A DNA stretch of 64,000 nucleotides, taken from contig NC_058337.1 in the NCBI RefSeq assembly GCF_905475395.1, forward strand, positions 86,484,368-86,548,367. Reading direction: 5' to 3'. Position numbers and translations under genes: made by a program. The notes beneath the pieces are model-generated. The model saw nothing but the letters and a program-made list of their open reading frames with translations, was not told where the DNA came from and made no database searches. Below, in pieces: positions 11,412 through 24,552 of this stretch (its first letter is position 1; every line of letters starts with the position of its first letter). This stretch comes from Chrysoperla carnea (taxonomy: Eukaryota > Arthropoda > Insecta > Neuroptera > Chrysopidae).

Positions 11412-14400
11412 ACAGTGGTCCAAATCCAACAGCAATTGGACCATGATCGCTTGAATCTAATATAAAGAGTAAGATGAAATCTGTGCGTATCAGTATGATT
11501 ATAATCTCCCATAAAAGTAGGTAATGTATAATTATTATTTAATAGAGTGGATTATAATGTGCAACGGAGATTTAATAGTTTTGTGTTGTTAACCTTGGGA
11601 TATTCAATTAATTGTTGTGTAGAGTAAAAAAGAGTTGGTGTTTGTTTTACATTATTTTATTTTATTAAAACACGAGAGTATTAGTTATTTCAATATTAAA
11701 ATATTTTGTGATGGTTTGTTAAAGATATTATTTACATAAATAATATTTAAAAGTTTGTACATAAATTAAAAGTAAGTGTTTTTATTAAAATTGATATTAA
11801 CTATGAAAATATTAACAATAAAATATTAATTTCACTTATTTCAACAGTTATTTTAAGGGCCACTTTTGGCTTCATTTTATTTTCTACTAAAATGTAATCT
11901 TAACATTCTAAACAATAATAAAATACACGAATAGACCTTTTTCATGAATTATTAAAATGCCTTTTTGTTAATTTTTTATGAAAGTATAGGTCGAGTAGAT
12001 CCTGTAACTCGAAAATTACGCATTTTTAACAATAAAAACACTATGAAAAAAATTGTTAAAAAATCCCGATATTTGAAATAATTTTTCATTGGTTACTGAT
12101 CTGTGATGTCAATTAGTAAATAATACATATTTTCAAACAAAGTTATTTGCAATTAAATTTCCTACACTTGTGGTTCTTATCAATTTTTTCCTAGAATCGA
12201 TTATTCTATTATATTCTTTTTTCGTATAAACGATGATAAACTAATCTTTTGAAAATTGAGATTGAGAAAACTGAGAAGAAATTTAATTTCAAATATCTTT
12301 GCTAATTACCATATTTTTCGTGTAAAATTAAAAATAAAGGAGTCCTTTAATAAAGAAAAACTCATCCCACCTCCTTTCGGGTCTAAATCGAAAAATATCG
12401 ATCCTAAAAAAATTGATGAGTATCAAAATTGTAGGAAATTTAATTCCTAACAACTTTGATGATATATGCAAAATTAAAATCTGTCATATTTCGCCGAAAT
12501 TTAACTAAACTAGAAAATAATACATATACACAATAACAAAATATGCTACAATGAGCTACGACAGCTACAACTTCTGTTTGAAACTATTGAATCCGATGAA
12601 TTTTTTTCAAGTAATTTGACTTTTTTATGTTTTAACCCCCGAAAACGAGTGTTTTAGGCTTGCTTAGGCAGTGTTATTTCTTTTGCAAAATCATCATATT
12701 CAAATAAACAACTGAACCCAGTTTCAACTGGGCCTATATATATAGATAATAATTAAATTTAATTAATTTCCTGACCCGATTATAACACTATATTTATATA
12801 CTTTTTGTGCAAAAAATAGTAATAGTTCCCAACTGCGTAAATTTCCTTATCGGCTTGCAACTTTAAACTGTGTACTTACCGATTACCGACTTATAGTAAA
12901 CACTGTTTAATTTATAAGCTACTATCTTTACTATATATTTATAATAACAGCTTTGGAAATTATTTCCTTAATTTTCCTAAGCACATGAACTGAGATCGCA
13001 AGTGCTATAAAAAATTTATGGCATTGTTCCTAAAATCATTTTTAAAATGGTAGATAGTATTTATAATTTTAATTTTATATGTAACCACATTAAATTCAAT
13101 AGACAGAATATAAGTCGAAATGGAAAGATCTATTATCATATAATGAGATAGTTACTACACTTAGAATAAATAGTGTAGATATACAACATTTTTCAAAAAT
13201 AGCATAACTAATTAATTAATACTTGTGATTCTGCTGTGTAATACTATTATAATAGTAGTATTGCATGGTACACGAATGAAGGAGGTAGTGTACTCAGTTA
13301 ATTTTCAAAATAATTGAGGAGCGGAATTTATCAGCGGAAAAGTGGTATAATATGGATCCTATGGCCATGAGTGTATTTTTTGTGGATACCTTATATAAAC
13401 TAAACCTAGATTAGTTATGTCTTTTGATTTTGGATAGGATGTAAAACAGATAGAATAAAAATAAAATTTCGTTACAAGAATTACTCCATAATTATTATTG
13501 ACTATTCAAATAAATAAATCAGAAGTTGCATGTATGAATCCAGTAATGAATACACAAGGTTAACCTTAGTACCTAAAATAATTTTTTTTAAACTAATGAA
13601 AAAATTGCTTATGGGATATTTTTTACATGACAAAATTTTATTTATAACTACTTTTTAAATACCTAATAAAAAAACATACAAACTAATAATAATTGAAATT
13701 ATAATAAGCAAGGTCAATTCAATTTTTTGTTTTTTCCTCATTTTTTTCTTATTCTAAGTATTAATCTTAGGTATAACAAGGTCTATTTAGTGTTATTATA
13801 TTTTTTACAAAAATATAGACTTATAAATTTTATAAATTTTTTAAAGCATTTAGAACACTATTTATGCAACGTTCCGCCTTGTAAAATACAACTCTACATA
13901 CCGAAGAAAGTAAGAAGTCTGCTAATGCAACATGAAACATACCTTCTTCAAAATTAAAAATCTTAAAAAAATTGAAATAAAACAAAAAAAAAAGATATCA
14001 TAGTGCGAATTAAGCAAAACAGGTCCATTTATTAGGATTGTAAAATCTCCTTTTTTTTTTGTAATTTGTAGTTTTAAGTAGGGTGCGTGCCATGTTTTGT
14101 TGGCAGATTTCTAACTTTCTTCGATTTATATTTTCAGAAGGCATTTAATGATCATATACTAAAACTATAATATATTCGTAGCTTTGTATTTCGTAGCTTG
14201 AAAACTACTCGTTAAAAATTTTTGTGGTCGTCGGAGCTTTTGATTAGAATGATCTTAAGAACATTTTAGGGTGGGTTAAAAAAAGGTTCACAGAAAGCCA
14301 TTTTTCTATCTAATATTGCGGGGTCCATTTCTATTTGAATTAAATCAATTTCAAGAAAGTGTCTTTTGGTAGGATCAATTTCTCTGTCCAGCTTCCCGCA

Positions 14401-14776
14401 CTTTTATTTATGTTTCAAAAACAAGAACATAAAATCACTTTTCTTTAAAAGTATCTTACAAAAAGATTGTATATGGAAGGGAAAATATGATCTTAGCGAT
14501 GGAGTTATACTTCTCACTAATTTTTTGTCTTATGTTAAAATTATCAATAAGCAAATACCATTATGATTGTTTTAACTTATAAGCCGTTAGCTAAAAGTCC
14601 AAGTCTATGATTTACTTTTATTATTTAGTTTGAAAATTTTTAATTTTATTACAAAGATTGTGTTATCTTAGGTTATATTGCAAAGCAACCTGCGCTTTTA
14701 TTTTAAACAGATTCTTTCAAAGCCTCAAAAATCAATTAAGGAAGCAAAGAAGATTTTTTGCTTCCTTATTTTAACC

Positions 14777-14820
14777 AGTACAAGATTTGAAATGAAAAGA
14801 AAATGGTTTTACCAGTAGGG
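14777..14820 (+). repeat. 44-bp direct repeat, copy 1 (upstream of CYP-B)
   Basis: AGTACAAGATTTGAAATGAA and the following 24 bases recur at 16060-16103 with two mismatches. The copies are 1,283 bp apart and bracket the first two CYP-B coding exons. Confidence 0.8.
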
Positions 14821-15613
14821 AAGATTGGACATTTGAATAAGAAAATATCGAAACACATGTTGCAGAGTTATATCACTTAACGTATAGAGACTTACTGTAA
14901 TTAGTCTAGACTTCAGATTCAATTGTCTGAAGCTTAACGAATTTCCGTTTTTTTTTTTTAAATCCACAGTTTTCCCGGTTCATCAAATGCTATCAAAGTT
15001 GAAGAAATTCTAGTAAATGTTTAGAAAAAGCTTCAAAATCCCGGTTTACTGCAATAATAAAAATATAAAATGTAGGAAACGATTATAGCCTTAGATTAAT
15101 AGTTAAAGGGATATTTTAAACAAGAAATAACTATTTTAATAACAACCGTTACAGGAGAGTTTCGCAATGAATTTTGGTAGCCCCAGGTAGAGGGCCAGTG
15201 AATTTCGTTACATCCAGAGGGCTAATCGAAGGTCGGAGTCTCTAAACTCTCAGGTTACGACAAATTTACTCTTTATGTGCATACTCCTTTGCCGCTAACG
15301 GGACCTAGTTTTCTGAGAACATGCGTTTTTGTACTCTACTATTCTCTCTAGAATCTCAAGAGAAATTGCGTAGAACAACTTAAACCTACCATCATTAGCA
15401 CCTGCGCTAATAGCTTTAAAACCGTTCCGCATACTAAATAGCATGTTTTCTTGTTCTCTTTTACTCGAAGCAGTTTTTTATATTCTCATTCTCAACAAAA
15501 CTAATATTGTTCAATAAATTGAAAACGAGAGTGGCCAATAAAATTATATTATTTTTAGATTTCTTTAACAGGAATGATTTTTCTATAATAAAAACAAACT
15601 TTTATTATTTCTA

Positions 15614-15626
15614 GGTTTTCATAAAA
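15614..15626 (+). promoter_or_regulatory. 5'-UTR splice acceptor and leader of CYP-B
   Basis: TTATTATTTCTAG ends at 15614, followed by a 12-nt leader and the ATG at 15627. This suggests at least one noncoding 5' exon further upstream, whose position I cannot see. Confidence 0.5.
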
Positions 15627-18600
15627 ATGATTGAAATAATAATTGGTGCTATAGTTGCCATAGTTGTGGCACTATATGTATATTTTGAACTTCCTTTAAA
15701 AAGGATCAAGAGGCTAACCAGTGCGATACCCGGCCCAAAAGGCCTTCCAATTGTTGGAATATTATTTGATGTTAGAAAAGAAAAAGCAGGTACACATTAA
15801 TTTTCTAAATAAAATTTTGATATTCTTCTAAATATTCTGTGTTTTTTTTAGGTACATTTGGATTCTTGTGGAATAACACACAAAAATATGGTCCTATTTT
15901 CAAAATTCCATCAGTAGGACGTTTGGCAATTAATATGACTAATCCAGAAGATATAGAGGTAATAAATATGTTTTGTGATATTTGCAGCCCCGTCACAATA
16001 ATGCCAATAATATTTGTCCCCTTTTTAAAAGCTTACAATAATTTACAAAATATTTAAATAGTACAAGATTTGAAATGAAAAGAAAATGGCTTTAGCAGTA
16101 GGGGAGATAACAGGGATCAAAAACCTTTAAAAAAATGCTACTTTAGAAAATTTATTGAAAACAAATGAACAAAGATACTAGTTTTTCAATTGCTTGCCTT
16201 CTAGTAAATAAACTCTTCTTTACATATATAAGGTTTTTTAACTTGACATTTGCAAAAAAATAAAAAGTCAGGTACAGAAATTGTTTCAAACAAAAGTTTG
16301 AACATTTCAAAGCCTCGATCAATTTTAAACGCATTTTAAGTAGACACTTTGAGTAATAAAGATAAAGTAGACTAATTTTTGGGTCGTTAAAATGTGATAG
16401 CGGAATCAGTCAATATTTTGCATGCTCCCTCTTGAACCTGGTCTACGATATATTTCCCTCACTTCACGATGAAATTACTCTGTATAAGTAATTCAAAACG
16501 AAATGGGACCGAATCAGAGAGTATACATATATGCACCTAAATCTAAACTCTCTTTGAACAGTTTCGTTGCCTATTTTGAAAGGCCTATATTCTTTTTCAT
16601 ACATTATTTATGAAAAATTTTTTAGGTTCTTTTGAAAAATAATGAAATTTTGGACAAGCCGTACTCAACGACCAAATTTTTTAAACCATGGCTAGGAAAT
16701 GGCTTGGTCTTTAGTGCAGGTAATAACAGTTAGAAAACATCATTCAATATTACTATTACAAAATATTTTGCTTATTTTAGGACCTTATTGGAAACAGCAA
16801 AGAAAATTAATTACACCCACATTTCATTTTAATATATTAGAAAAGTTTTTCGAAGTTTTTAACGAACAAGGTGACATCCTAATTAAATTATTAAAAGAAA
16901 AAGCAGATGGGAAAACAAATATAGATATTTTCCCATACATGCAATCATTTGCGTTGGATGTTATTTGTGGTAAATATTTACATTAACTAAATTCTAAATA
17001 AAAGGAACTTTCTATGCATCCTTTTGCCAATAATAGAATGAAAAATTGAAGCATAGGCAATCACTTAATTTTTTCTCAAATATTCGAAAAATAATTTTTT
17101 TTTTCTTTTATAGAAACAGCTATGGGCACAAAAATTCATGCACAAACAAGTGCCAGGAGTGCATATGTTTTAGCTGTACAAGAGTAAATGAAATATTCCA
17201 CCCATGAAATTTAAACAAATATGATAATAATATATAAATTATGTTTCAGTATGGAAAGAATTATTGTCGAAAGATTTATTAGTGTCATTCAACAAATAGA
17301 TTTCTTATTTCCTTTTACTGAAAATGGGCAGACTCAAAGAAAAGCATTACAAATTTTAAAAGAATCAACTGATAAAGTAAGTCTATATTGACATTAATGT
17401 ATATCCGAAATTGGAACATTTGAAAATTGTTTTAGTTAATTCGAAAACGTCGAGACGACTTAATCAAAGAGTCTGAAAACAAGTCAGATGAAAATCAAGA
17501 CGATTCTTTTGGTACCAAAAAGCGTTTAGCATTTTTGGATTTGATGCTTCAAGCACGAAATATGGATGGTACACCATTAACTAATGAACAAATTAGCGAT
17601 GAAGTATCAACTTTCACTTTTGCTGTATGGTTCAAATAATTTTGTTTATACTAATTTTATATTCCTTAGCTACAGTATTAATTTTTTTAATATTTAACAG
17701 AAAGAAAGCTATATACGTTTGAGAATTTTACTCTTAGGAACTACCAAAAGGTAGTTCAAGTATGCATACGTCTGAAATTAACTGTTAAGTAAATACGTAA
17801 CTTTCAGCCGGAAAATACTCTGCAAGAATGGGTATTTCTCTCGATTGGACACGTAGAAAATTTAGACACTTGCAAATTTTACAGGGTAGACACAGGACAT
17901 TTTTAAGTGCATTCTTAACACACTTTTTAATGAAGTATCGTCTAAAGCACAAATCAAAGCATCTAGAAAGTGTTGCCAGACTGCTTTTGATATTTCCCCC
18001 TACCTCTGCAATAATTATCCCTAGATATAAAGAAACAGTAATCGGTATAAGTAATAAATCCCTAATAGAAGATTTCAATCAAATGCTCATCCGAAGGATT
18101 TGAGAATTTTGGTAAAGAAATTCAAGAACAATGATATATTGCAAGTAATAACAATCGGTTCTGTAAATCTTACTTAACTTTACATAAAACAGCAACTTAA
18201 CTTTGGGGTGGCTTAAATATGTGGGTAGTTTTAATTAATTTTGGAATTCAAAAAAATATTAAACAATATTTCATGATTTATAGGGCCATGATACGACGTC
18301 AACTCAATTAGCTTTCCTGTTTTACTTACTATCTAAGAATCCACACATTCAGGTAAAATCGTAACGAAATGTTTCTAAATATGTTTCTAAAGAATAAAAA
18401 ATGAAAATTTTAGGAAGAAATTTATAAAGAACAATGTGATATTTTAATGGGTGAAAAACGTGATCCTACATTCCAAGAGGTTCAAGAAATGCATTATTTA
18501 GAAAGAACAATTAAAGAAGCTCAACGATTATTACCCAGTGTACCACTTTTCAGTCGTCAAGTCACTAAAGATTTACAATTGAAAACAAGTAATTATCAGA

Positions 18601-19082
18601 TTGATATTACAATTTAGGCGATAAATTTTAATAACAATAACTTTTTCAGATAATTATCTTGCCCCCGAAGGATCTATATTAACCGTATTTACATTTGGTT
18701 TACATAGAAATCCAAATATCTATCCAGATCCAGAAAAGTTTGATCCTGATCGTTTTCTACCAGAAAATTTGCGAGAACGAAATCCATATTCATTTGTTCC
18801 ATTTAGTGCTGGTCCCAGAAATTGTATTGGTAATATTATACTAATAACTTTATTTTTTGATACTTCATAAGAATACAATAAATTATAAGTTTGAAATTTA
18901 TAATTATAGGTCAAAAGTTTGCTATGCTTGAAATGAAAACAAGTAGCAGTAAAATCTTAAGGAATTTCAAAATATTACCAGCTTTTGAAGCAGATGGTAC
19001 ACCCTACGAACCAGATCTCAGAGCGTACATTGTATTGACAGCTGTAAACGGTGTACAAGTACGTCTCGTCTCTCGAACTTAA
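15627..19082 (+). CDS. CYP-B: CYP4-family cytochrome P450 (511 aa, 11 coding exons)
   Basis: ER-anchored haem-thiolate monooxygenase; substrate unknown. Coding exons: 15627-15789, 15852-15958, 16626-16719, 16781-16969, 17114-17183, 17250-17376, 17436-17624, 18284-18352, 18414-18588, 18650-18829, 18910-19082 (TAA). All are GT-AG with consistent phases. Landmarks: N-terminal anchor ([20 protein letters not shown]), IPGPKG hinge, W125-K-Q-Q-R129, I-helix AGHDTTS from Ala313, E371-A-Q-R374, FDPDRF, and haem loop [10 protein letters not shown] with Cys453. Exon lengths equal those of CYP-A except at the 5' end and in two exons that differ by one codon, so the two are tandem paralogues; their proteins are clearly similar but well diverged. 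As in CYP-A, Ala replaces the usual I-helix Glu, and the K-helix motif has Q before R rather than the common TLR. Confidence 0.95.
16060..16103 (+). repeat. 44-bp direct repeat, copy 2 (CYP-B intron 2)
   Basis: Near-identical to 14777-14820. It sits in the 667-bp intron between 15958 and 16626. Confidence 0.8.
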
Positions 19083-19169
19083 AATTTGTACAAAAACTGT
19101 ATATTTAATTCGTACAAATATGTTAGCTGATTTCATACGTAATTTTTATTTTGTAAAAAAATTTGATGC

Positions 19170-19175
19170 AATAAA
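19170..19175 (+). promoter_or_regulatory. Probable poly(A) signal of CYP-B
   Basis: AATAAA 88 nt after the stop codon at 19082, followed by T-rich sequence. Confidence 0.45.
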
Positions 19176-19547
19176 TGTATTTTAAGTTAAATATTTGTTT
19201 ACTTTAATCGTATTCAGTTTTGGTCAATTATTGCATATACTATTGAAATTAAGAACTGTAATCTACCATAGTGGTATCCAATGATTTGGGTAAAAACTAT
19301 ATCTACGCAACACTTATGGTAAAAGCCTACAAGTAAATAGCCCCTGAGTATCGGTAGGGTTTAATTTCTGTATTCTAAGCATCAATATCTTTAAGCGAAA
19401 CAAAAAAAAAAAAACTGGGGCTAAAGTTAATATGTTTTGGTATATTTTATACATACAATGTTTAAAAATTTGAAGTTCTCTCGTTTAATTTAAGTTTAAA
19501 GTTCAGACGCTCTTACCAGAAAATCCTTTATAAAGCTAAAGTTACAG
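19176..19547. other. Short gap between convergent CYP-B and THEG-like gene
   Basis: CYP-B (+) and the THEG-like gene (-) converge here with 555 bp between their stop codons. Nothing other than AT-rich sequence and an A-run near 19400 is seen. Confidence 0.5.
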
Positions 19548-19553
19548 TTTATT
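19548..19553 (-). promoter_or_regulatory. Possible poly(A) signal of the THEG-like gene
   Basis: TTTATT on the plus strand (AATAAA on the minus strand), 85 nt beyond the stop at 19638-19640. Confidence 0.35.
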
Positions 19554-19637
19554 AAAATCAAATCAGTTACATTTAATAATATAGATTCAAAAATTTATAA
19601 TAAGACGTTAGCTTACAATAAAAATATTTTTTTTAAA

Positions 19638-22584
19638 TTATCTTTTTCTTGGTTTAGCTAATTCCTTGGTACGCTGTGAACAAAAAACATTTGTATATGC
19701 TCTAGGATTAACAGAAAATGGATCTTCTTTTTCATCATTATTGCCTGCACTTCTTTGTCGAGGCTTTGCTAATCGCTCATCAACCGGTCTAAAATGAAAA
19801 TCGTCCCATTTTTCCGGTCTTTCGATAGCTGCAGGATTAGGTGGTGTAGGCCCACTTGGCGGATCTTGTCGTTCACTAGGTTTTGCCATCCTTATCCAAA
19901 ACGCAGATTTTACAGGATCCTTGTGATCGTACGATTTAGCGCTTTGAGAAACCTTTAATTTTAAATGGTAACAAATTTTTAATGATGATGAATAACTTTT
20001 AAGGTTTCTCGAGACCCAATTTACGTTAAAAATAGTAAAAAATTCAAAAGTTTCAATTTTATTATTAATCACCTGTTTATACATCTTTAGTAAAATGATT
20101 CTTTAATTCATGTACGGTTTATGAGAAATTAACTATCAAAATCAGCGTGTTTTTTAAAAAGGTTCTTTTTTGTAAAAACCTTTAGTTTCCTGGATAAAAT
20201 TTGCAAAGATTACCTAAGTTAAAAAAATTGAAAAATTTGAATTTTAGAAAAGTTTTACAAGAGACTATTTTTGTTTTAAATCGAATTATCTACGTTTCTC
20301 GAAAATTTTTCAATGACTTTTTATGAGGAATTTTTCGAGTTTCCACTCTTCAAATTCTAATTCAAGAGGAAAAATATATTGAAAAATCTGAATGAATCCA
20401 ACGCCCTCATTCGGCCACGAGAACTCCTTGAACGTTCCTAATAGTTGCCGATAATGCGTTTCATTCTTAGTTATATTAATTCATTCCTTTAATATTCATT
20501 TCATTGATTTTAATATTATTTTCAGTTACAATACCCTTTCCAACTTTAAAGAAATGAAAGAATATAAATATTTACCCCTGTTGAATATCGATCAGCTTCA
20601 GTTGGATCATATTTTTTTGATACATATCGAGGAGTAGCTAAGATGTGAATATTTTTTGTTAATTCTGCTAAAGGTTTTTTTTTCGTATGCTGAAACAGAA
20701 AATTGAAATAAAACTAACATTAAAAGTTAATAGTATATCTCTAGATTAGGTATATCTCTCAATAAACATTTTTTTTAAATTATTAGAATAATATCTGGCG
20801 CAGTGTTAGCAACGGCAAAACTGTTTTGCTAATTATAATTTATATTGCTGAAAGAAAATGAAGAGCAATTGTCAGCTCTTATTTTAGTACATTGTAGGTA
20901 TGTTTTCGTTGTACATTTAGTATTTGTTTTTTTCGAAAAGGTTTAACCACCGGTGTCTAAAAATAAATTGAACTTACCACTAAGGTAGGTTCTGATTTGT
21001 ATTCACGCCTAGGACGCGAATTTTCATCACACCATTTTTCTAACTCGGCATACGTTGCTGATCGTGATCGTGGCGGTGGACATGTTGAAGTATATTGACA
21101 TGATTTTAATTTAGGAATTGATTCACTAAATTATAAACAAAAAATTATAAGTGATGTACAGAATTGAGAATAAATAATTTTAATTAATTCATAATTTTTG
21201 TATATTCATGTTTGGGAAATCTCACTGAATAAGGATCAAGAATTTGATGTTCTGGGGCCAATTTTACCAAAAATTGATTTTCTATTGATTCTTTTCAGAA
21301 TAATCGCACCAATAAACAGTGCCGCTTTTCGATAAAAACATTCCAAATGTATACATATTTCTATTGTCCTAAAACGACCTGATGGTTATAAATTGTAAAC
21401 AATACTTACGATTTTGGTATTGACTTGGGCCAATAAAATTCACGATACATGCTGGTTCTGGCTAAATTAATGTTTTTTCTCATAGCCATTCTAAAATGAT
21501 CTCCAACATGTTTATATGTTTCCAATGTAGTTTCTAGTTTTCTAAGGAAAATATAGATATCAATATTAATAGTTCAATAAATCTAAATTTTAAATTGTAT
21601 TCATTTAGAACGACCATTCGGATGGCTAGAAGGGTCAAAGGTAAGTTTAAATCTGAAAATTCGGTTAAAATCCGAAAAGTTGAAAGGAGTAGGTTTTAAA
21701 AATAGCTCGTTTATTTAGGGCTACATACTTTTATTTAAAATTTAAATATGCAGCCAAAAAAATATCTTCAAAAGCGAAAGTTCTTATGAAGAATTTATTT
21801 AACTGTGTTAACGGTTGTTGCCAGCTTGTACGAATTTGGTGTATGGGTAGAATGTTGTATTCATAAGAAATTTTATCGTATTTCGATGGACTCTGTAATA
21901 AGCAAATGCGCTACTCCTCTTCATTAGATCATACCCGATTTCAAACTTAAGGCAACTACCAGCGCGCCTTCGCGTATCGATAAAATAATAGGAAATTTTA
22001 TTTGTCTACAATAAAGGTGACCATTTTTTGTCTAAAATGCATGATTACGTAAGTATAGGCCGAAACGGTTTTTTTCAAAATGAAGGCTTCTCCCGCTTTT
22101 CATGTAAAGATTTTGTGCATTTACATTCAGTACGTGATACTGAACCAATTTCAATAAAAAATTAACTTCTGTCATTTAATTGAGAAAAAATTCTCTGTTG
22201 CTTGTATTATTCAAGCTACTATTTAATGAAAATAAAATAAAATAATTACACTAGTGGACTCCTTGAAAGCATATCAAGCCTCGCCGAATATGTTGCCTTT
22301 AAAGCACTTCTTTTGACAAACACTTCTGGTGTCTGTGATGTTACTCGTTCATGTTTTTTCCGCGCATTATTCTTATTGTAATCAGCTAATGCATTGAGTC
22401 GTGGTGTTGATTTTGCTTTAAGTGCTGCACGGCTTACTGTATATTCATTCGGAATGTTTGCTTTGCAAAATCGAGGAGTTATTTTATTTTTATTGGGCAG
22501 TGCTAAAGCTAACGTTCTTATACTTAGTTTCCAATACTTCTTTGTGGGATCATCAAAATTCTTCCGATCTGTTGCAGTTACCAT
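19638..22584 (-). CDS. THEG-repeat protein (testicular haploid expressed / sperm microtubule-associated type), 347 aa, 5 exons
   Basis: Exons in transcript order: 22584-22250, 21541-21410, 21125-20978, 20689-20576, 19952-19638 (TAA). Donors are GTAATT, GTAAGT, GTAAGT and GTAAAT; phases close to a 1,044-nt frame. The product is basic and made of degenerate THEG-type units centred on LAKP-like motifs: RTLALALP (residue 23 on), TPRLNALA (about 60), SARLDMLS (about 100), RMAKP (264-268), ERLAKPRQR (302-310) and the C-terminal ELAKPRKR (340-347). The pair SRAALKAKSTPRLNALA and KRSALKATYSARLDMLS shows the repeat clearly. In mammals THEG proteins are spermatid proteins linked to sperm tail microtubules, so a testis/axoneme role is inferred. 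There is no signal peptide or membrane segment. The start is the first ATG of the long 5' exon, but a missed upstream exon cannot be excluded. Confidence 0.85.
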
Positions 22585-23139
22585 ATTTATGCGTTTTTTT
22601 TATAAACTTTTAGACATGTTAATTTTTTCTTATTTGTTGAAGAAAGTTTGATTATACCACACCCTGAAAGAAATATTTTTAGATCGCTAGAATTTTTTCG
22701 TTATTTCTCAGAAATATAACCTGATAATATTAGAAATACAAAAAAGGTGTTGGCTCTCAGAATGGAGTTGGAAAGTCGAAGAGGTCGAGGTCGAAGGAAA
22801 AAGCTCCTTTGTATTCCGGAATAATGTTTCAAATTTGAAAAAATATATCATTGGCTAATTATGTCAAGAAATTTTCCCATTCTATTTTAAACTTTTATAA
22901 TTATTCACCTGATTATACATGTAGACAATTTGGGTAAAAAAACAAAAAATTCGTATCGCAGGAGCTACGTTAGTTAAGCGAATTTTCTCAGAGATTGAAA
23001 AAAAAAAAAAAGAAAAAAAAGACATTTAAAAAAATCGAATATTGCATTTTTATTAACACACTTATATAAGCTTCACCTGTATGTATGTATGTTTGTATGT
23101 AACTTTGTATCATTAGTTATATACATTTATTATAATAGC

Positions 23140-23740
23140 GAAAAATTTTTATATATCGAAAATGGTGAGGTAAGGTAAAAAATGTAAAGAGTCAAAAAGT
23201 TTTTATAATTGTCAAAAATATACTCATATAGTTTTAAAATGAAATTTTTGACTAGTATCACAAAAGAATATTTATTTTACGCCAATACCAAATTTTCGGT
23301 AAAAAAACGTTTGTTTTTTTCAAACGCTTATATATCGAAAAAAGTGAGATAAAGTAAAAAATATCATTGTTCAAAAAGAACTCTTCAAAATAAAAATTCA
23401 TATAGTTTTCACATCATATTTTTGACCAGAACCACAAAATAATTTGTATTTTCGAAATATCGAATAACGAAATTAGAGTAAGTGAGGTTTGGTGAAAATT
23501 GTCCCGAGTCAAAAAATATTCCACAAAATATAATATCTAATGACGTTCAAATTAAATTTTTGACTTGAACCACAAAATAATCTTTATGTTTCCCAATAAC
23601 GAGTTTTCGGCGAAAATTCGCATTTTTTTTCCAGATGCTTATATCTCGAAAACGATGAGGCTAGGTAAAAAATATCGGGAATCAAAAAATGTTGGAAGTT
23701 GTCCATAATATAAAATACAATAGTTTTTTTAAATTGTAAA
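23140..23740. repeat. Diverged tandem repeat, about 150-180 bp per unit, roughly four units
   Basis: A recurring phrase, TATATATCGAAAA then GTGAGGTAAGGTAAAAAAT, then GTCAAAAA, then ACCACAAAATAAT, appears at about 23146, 23328, 23465 and 23640. Units are heavily mutated and unequal in length, so this is an old satellite-like or multiply duplicated segment. There is no open frame through it. Confidence 0.6.
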
Positions 23741-24517
23741 ATAAAGTGATAAAATTAATACGGTGTCTGGAAATAAGATACTTCTGCCCCATCCTATGAG
23801 TATAAATCGGAAAAGCTCGTATGAAAGTGACTTTGTTAAGTACACTCATACAAACATTTTAGAATAGCTCCCATAAAAATCTACTGACGAGAAGTCGATT
23901 CTTCGGTCAAATACCTACTTCATTATCCATAGTAACTGTATTCAACCAAAATGACTCCAAATTAACTAACATAATAACACCAAAAGAAAATTTTCTTAGA
24001 TTACCTTTTTTGAAGATTATTTATTTTTATTTATTTCTTGTATTATAGGTATATTCCGCTTTCTTAGATAATTTTTTTTAAATCTTTTTTTCTTTAAATG
24101 TTAGGTATTTATAATAATGATTGATTCATACTTGAAAATTTTGTCCCCAAAAATTAATGTAATTTTTAAAACATGATTCCCATTAATATGATCTCATATG
24201 TGACATATCTGATTTACGGTTTTGAAAATGATAGGTTTTTTAAAATTTTTTGTTGTATGAAATATTTTGACAATGTTATTTGAAAACAAGTGAATATTCA
24301 TGAGCGTAGGTAAAAACTTTGTTTTGGTCAAATTTTGTAAATTCAATTTACATACTCTATAATATTCATATACTGAGAAAGCTATACGTGCCAAGTCTGT
24401 AATGAAGACGAAAGGGTGATTTAAAAACTGTCTAAAAGAAGAGCGACTCTCCAAATTAGATTTTAATGAAAGGGATCTCATGAAAAGGCACGGCCCGGCC
24501 GATTCCATTACAGACAA

Positions 24518-24552
24518 ACATACACGCGTTTTTTTTGTAGACGCGTGTATGT
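24518..24552. repeat. Perfect 12-bp hairpin with 11-nt loop
   Basis: ACATACACGCGT (24518-24529) and ACGCGTGTATGT (24541-24552) are exact reverse complements around a T-rich loop. Next to it is a GC-rich word, CACGGCCCGGCCGATTCC, unusual in this AT-rich setting. It may be the end of a mobile element. Confidence 0.6.

Larger units (their letters stand above)
8867..15613. other. Intergenic region between CYP-A and CYP-B
   Basis: No complete gene is visible in these 6.7 kb. Contents: a dispersed-repeat fragment with CCCCTGTGGCATCG near 9025-9350; a coding-like minus-strand frame at 10571-10777 (separate entry); a 61-bp tandem duplication at 11290-11411; a repeat segment at about 14200-14350 that also occurs near 47455-47860; a 44-bp direct repeat at 14777-14820; and a GC-richer unassigned patch at about 15150-15430. 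Several plus-strand open frames (for example 9472-9774 and 13727-13957) have the Phe/Ile/Asn/Lys-heavy composition of translated AT-rich noncoding DNA and were not called. Confidence 0.5.

Noticed and set aside
15150-15430. GC-richer patch upstream of CYP-B as a possible exon
   Set aside because: Stops in every frame I read and no splice sites fit; left as unassigned, possibly promoter or transposon-derived.
17785-18103. Long open frames on both strands inside CYP-B intron 7
   Set aside because: They lie between exons 17624 and 18284, have no domain, and are open on both strands, so chance or repeat DNA.
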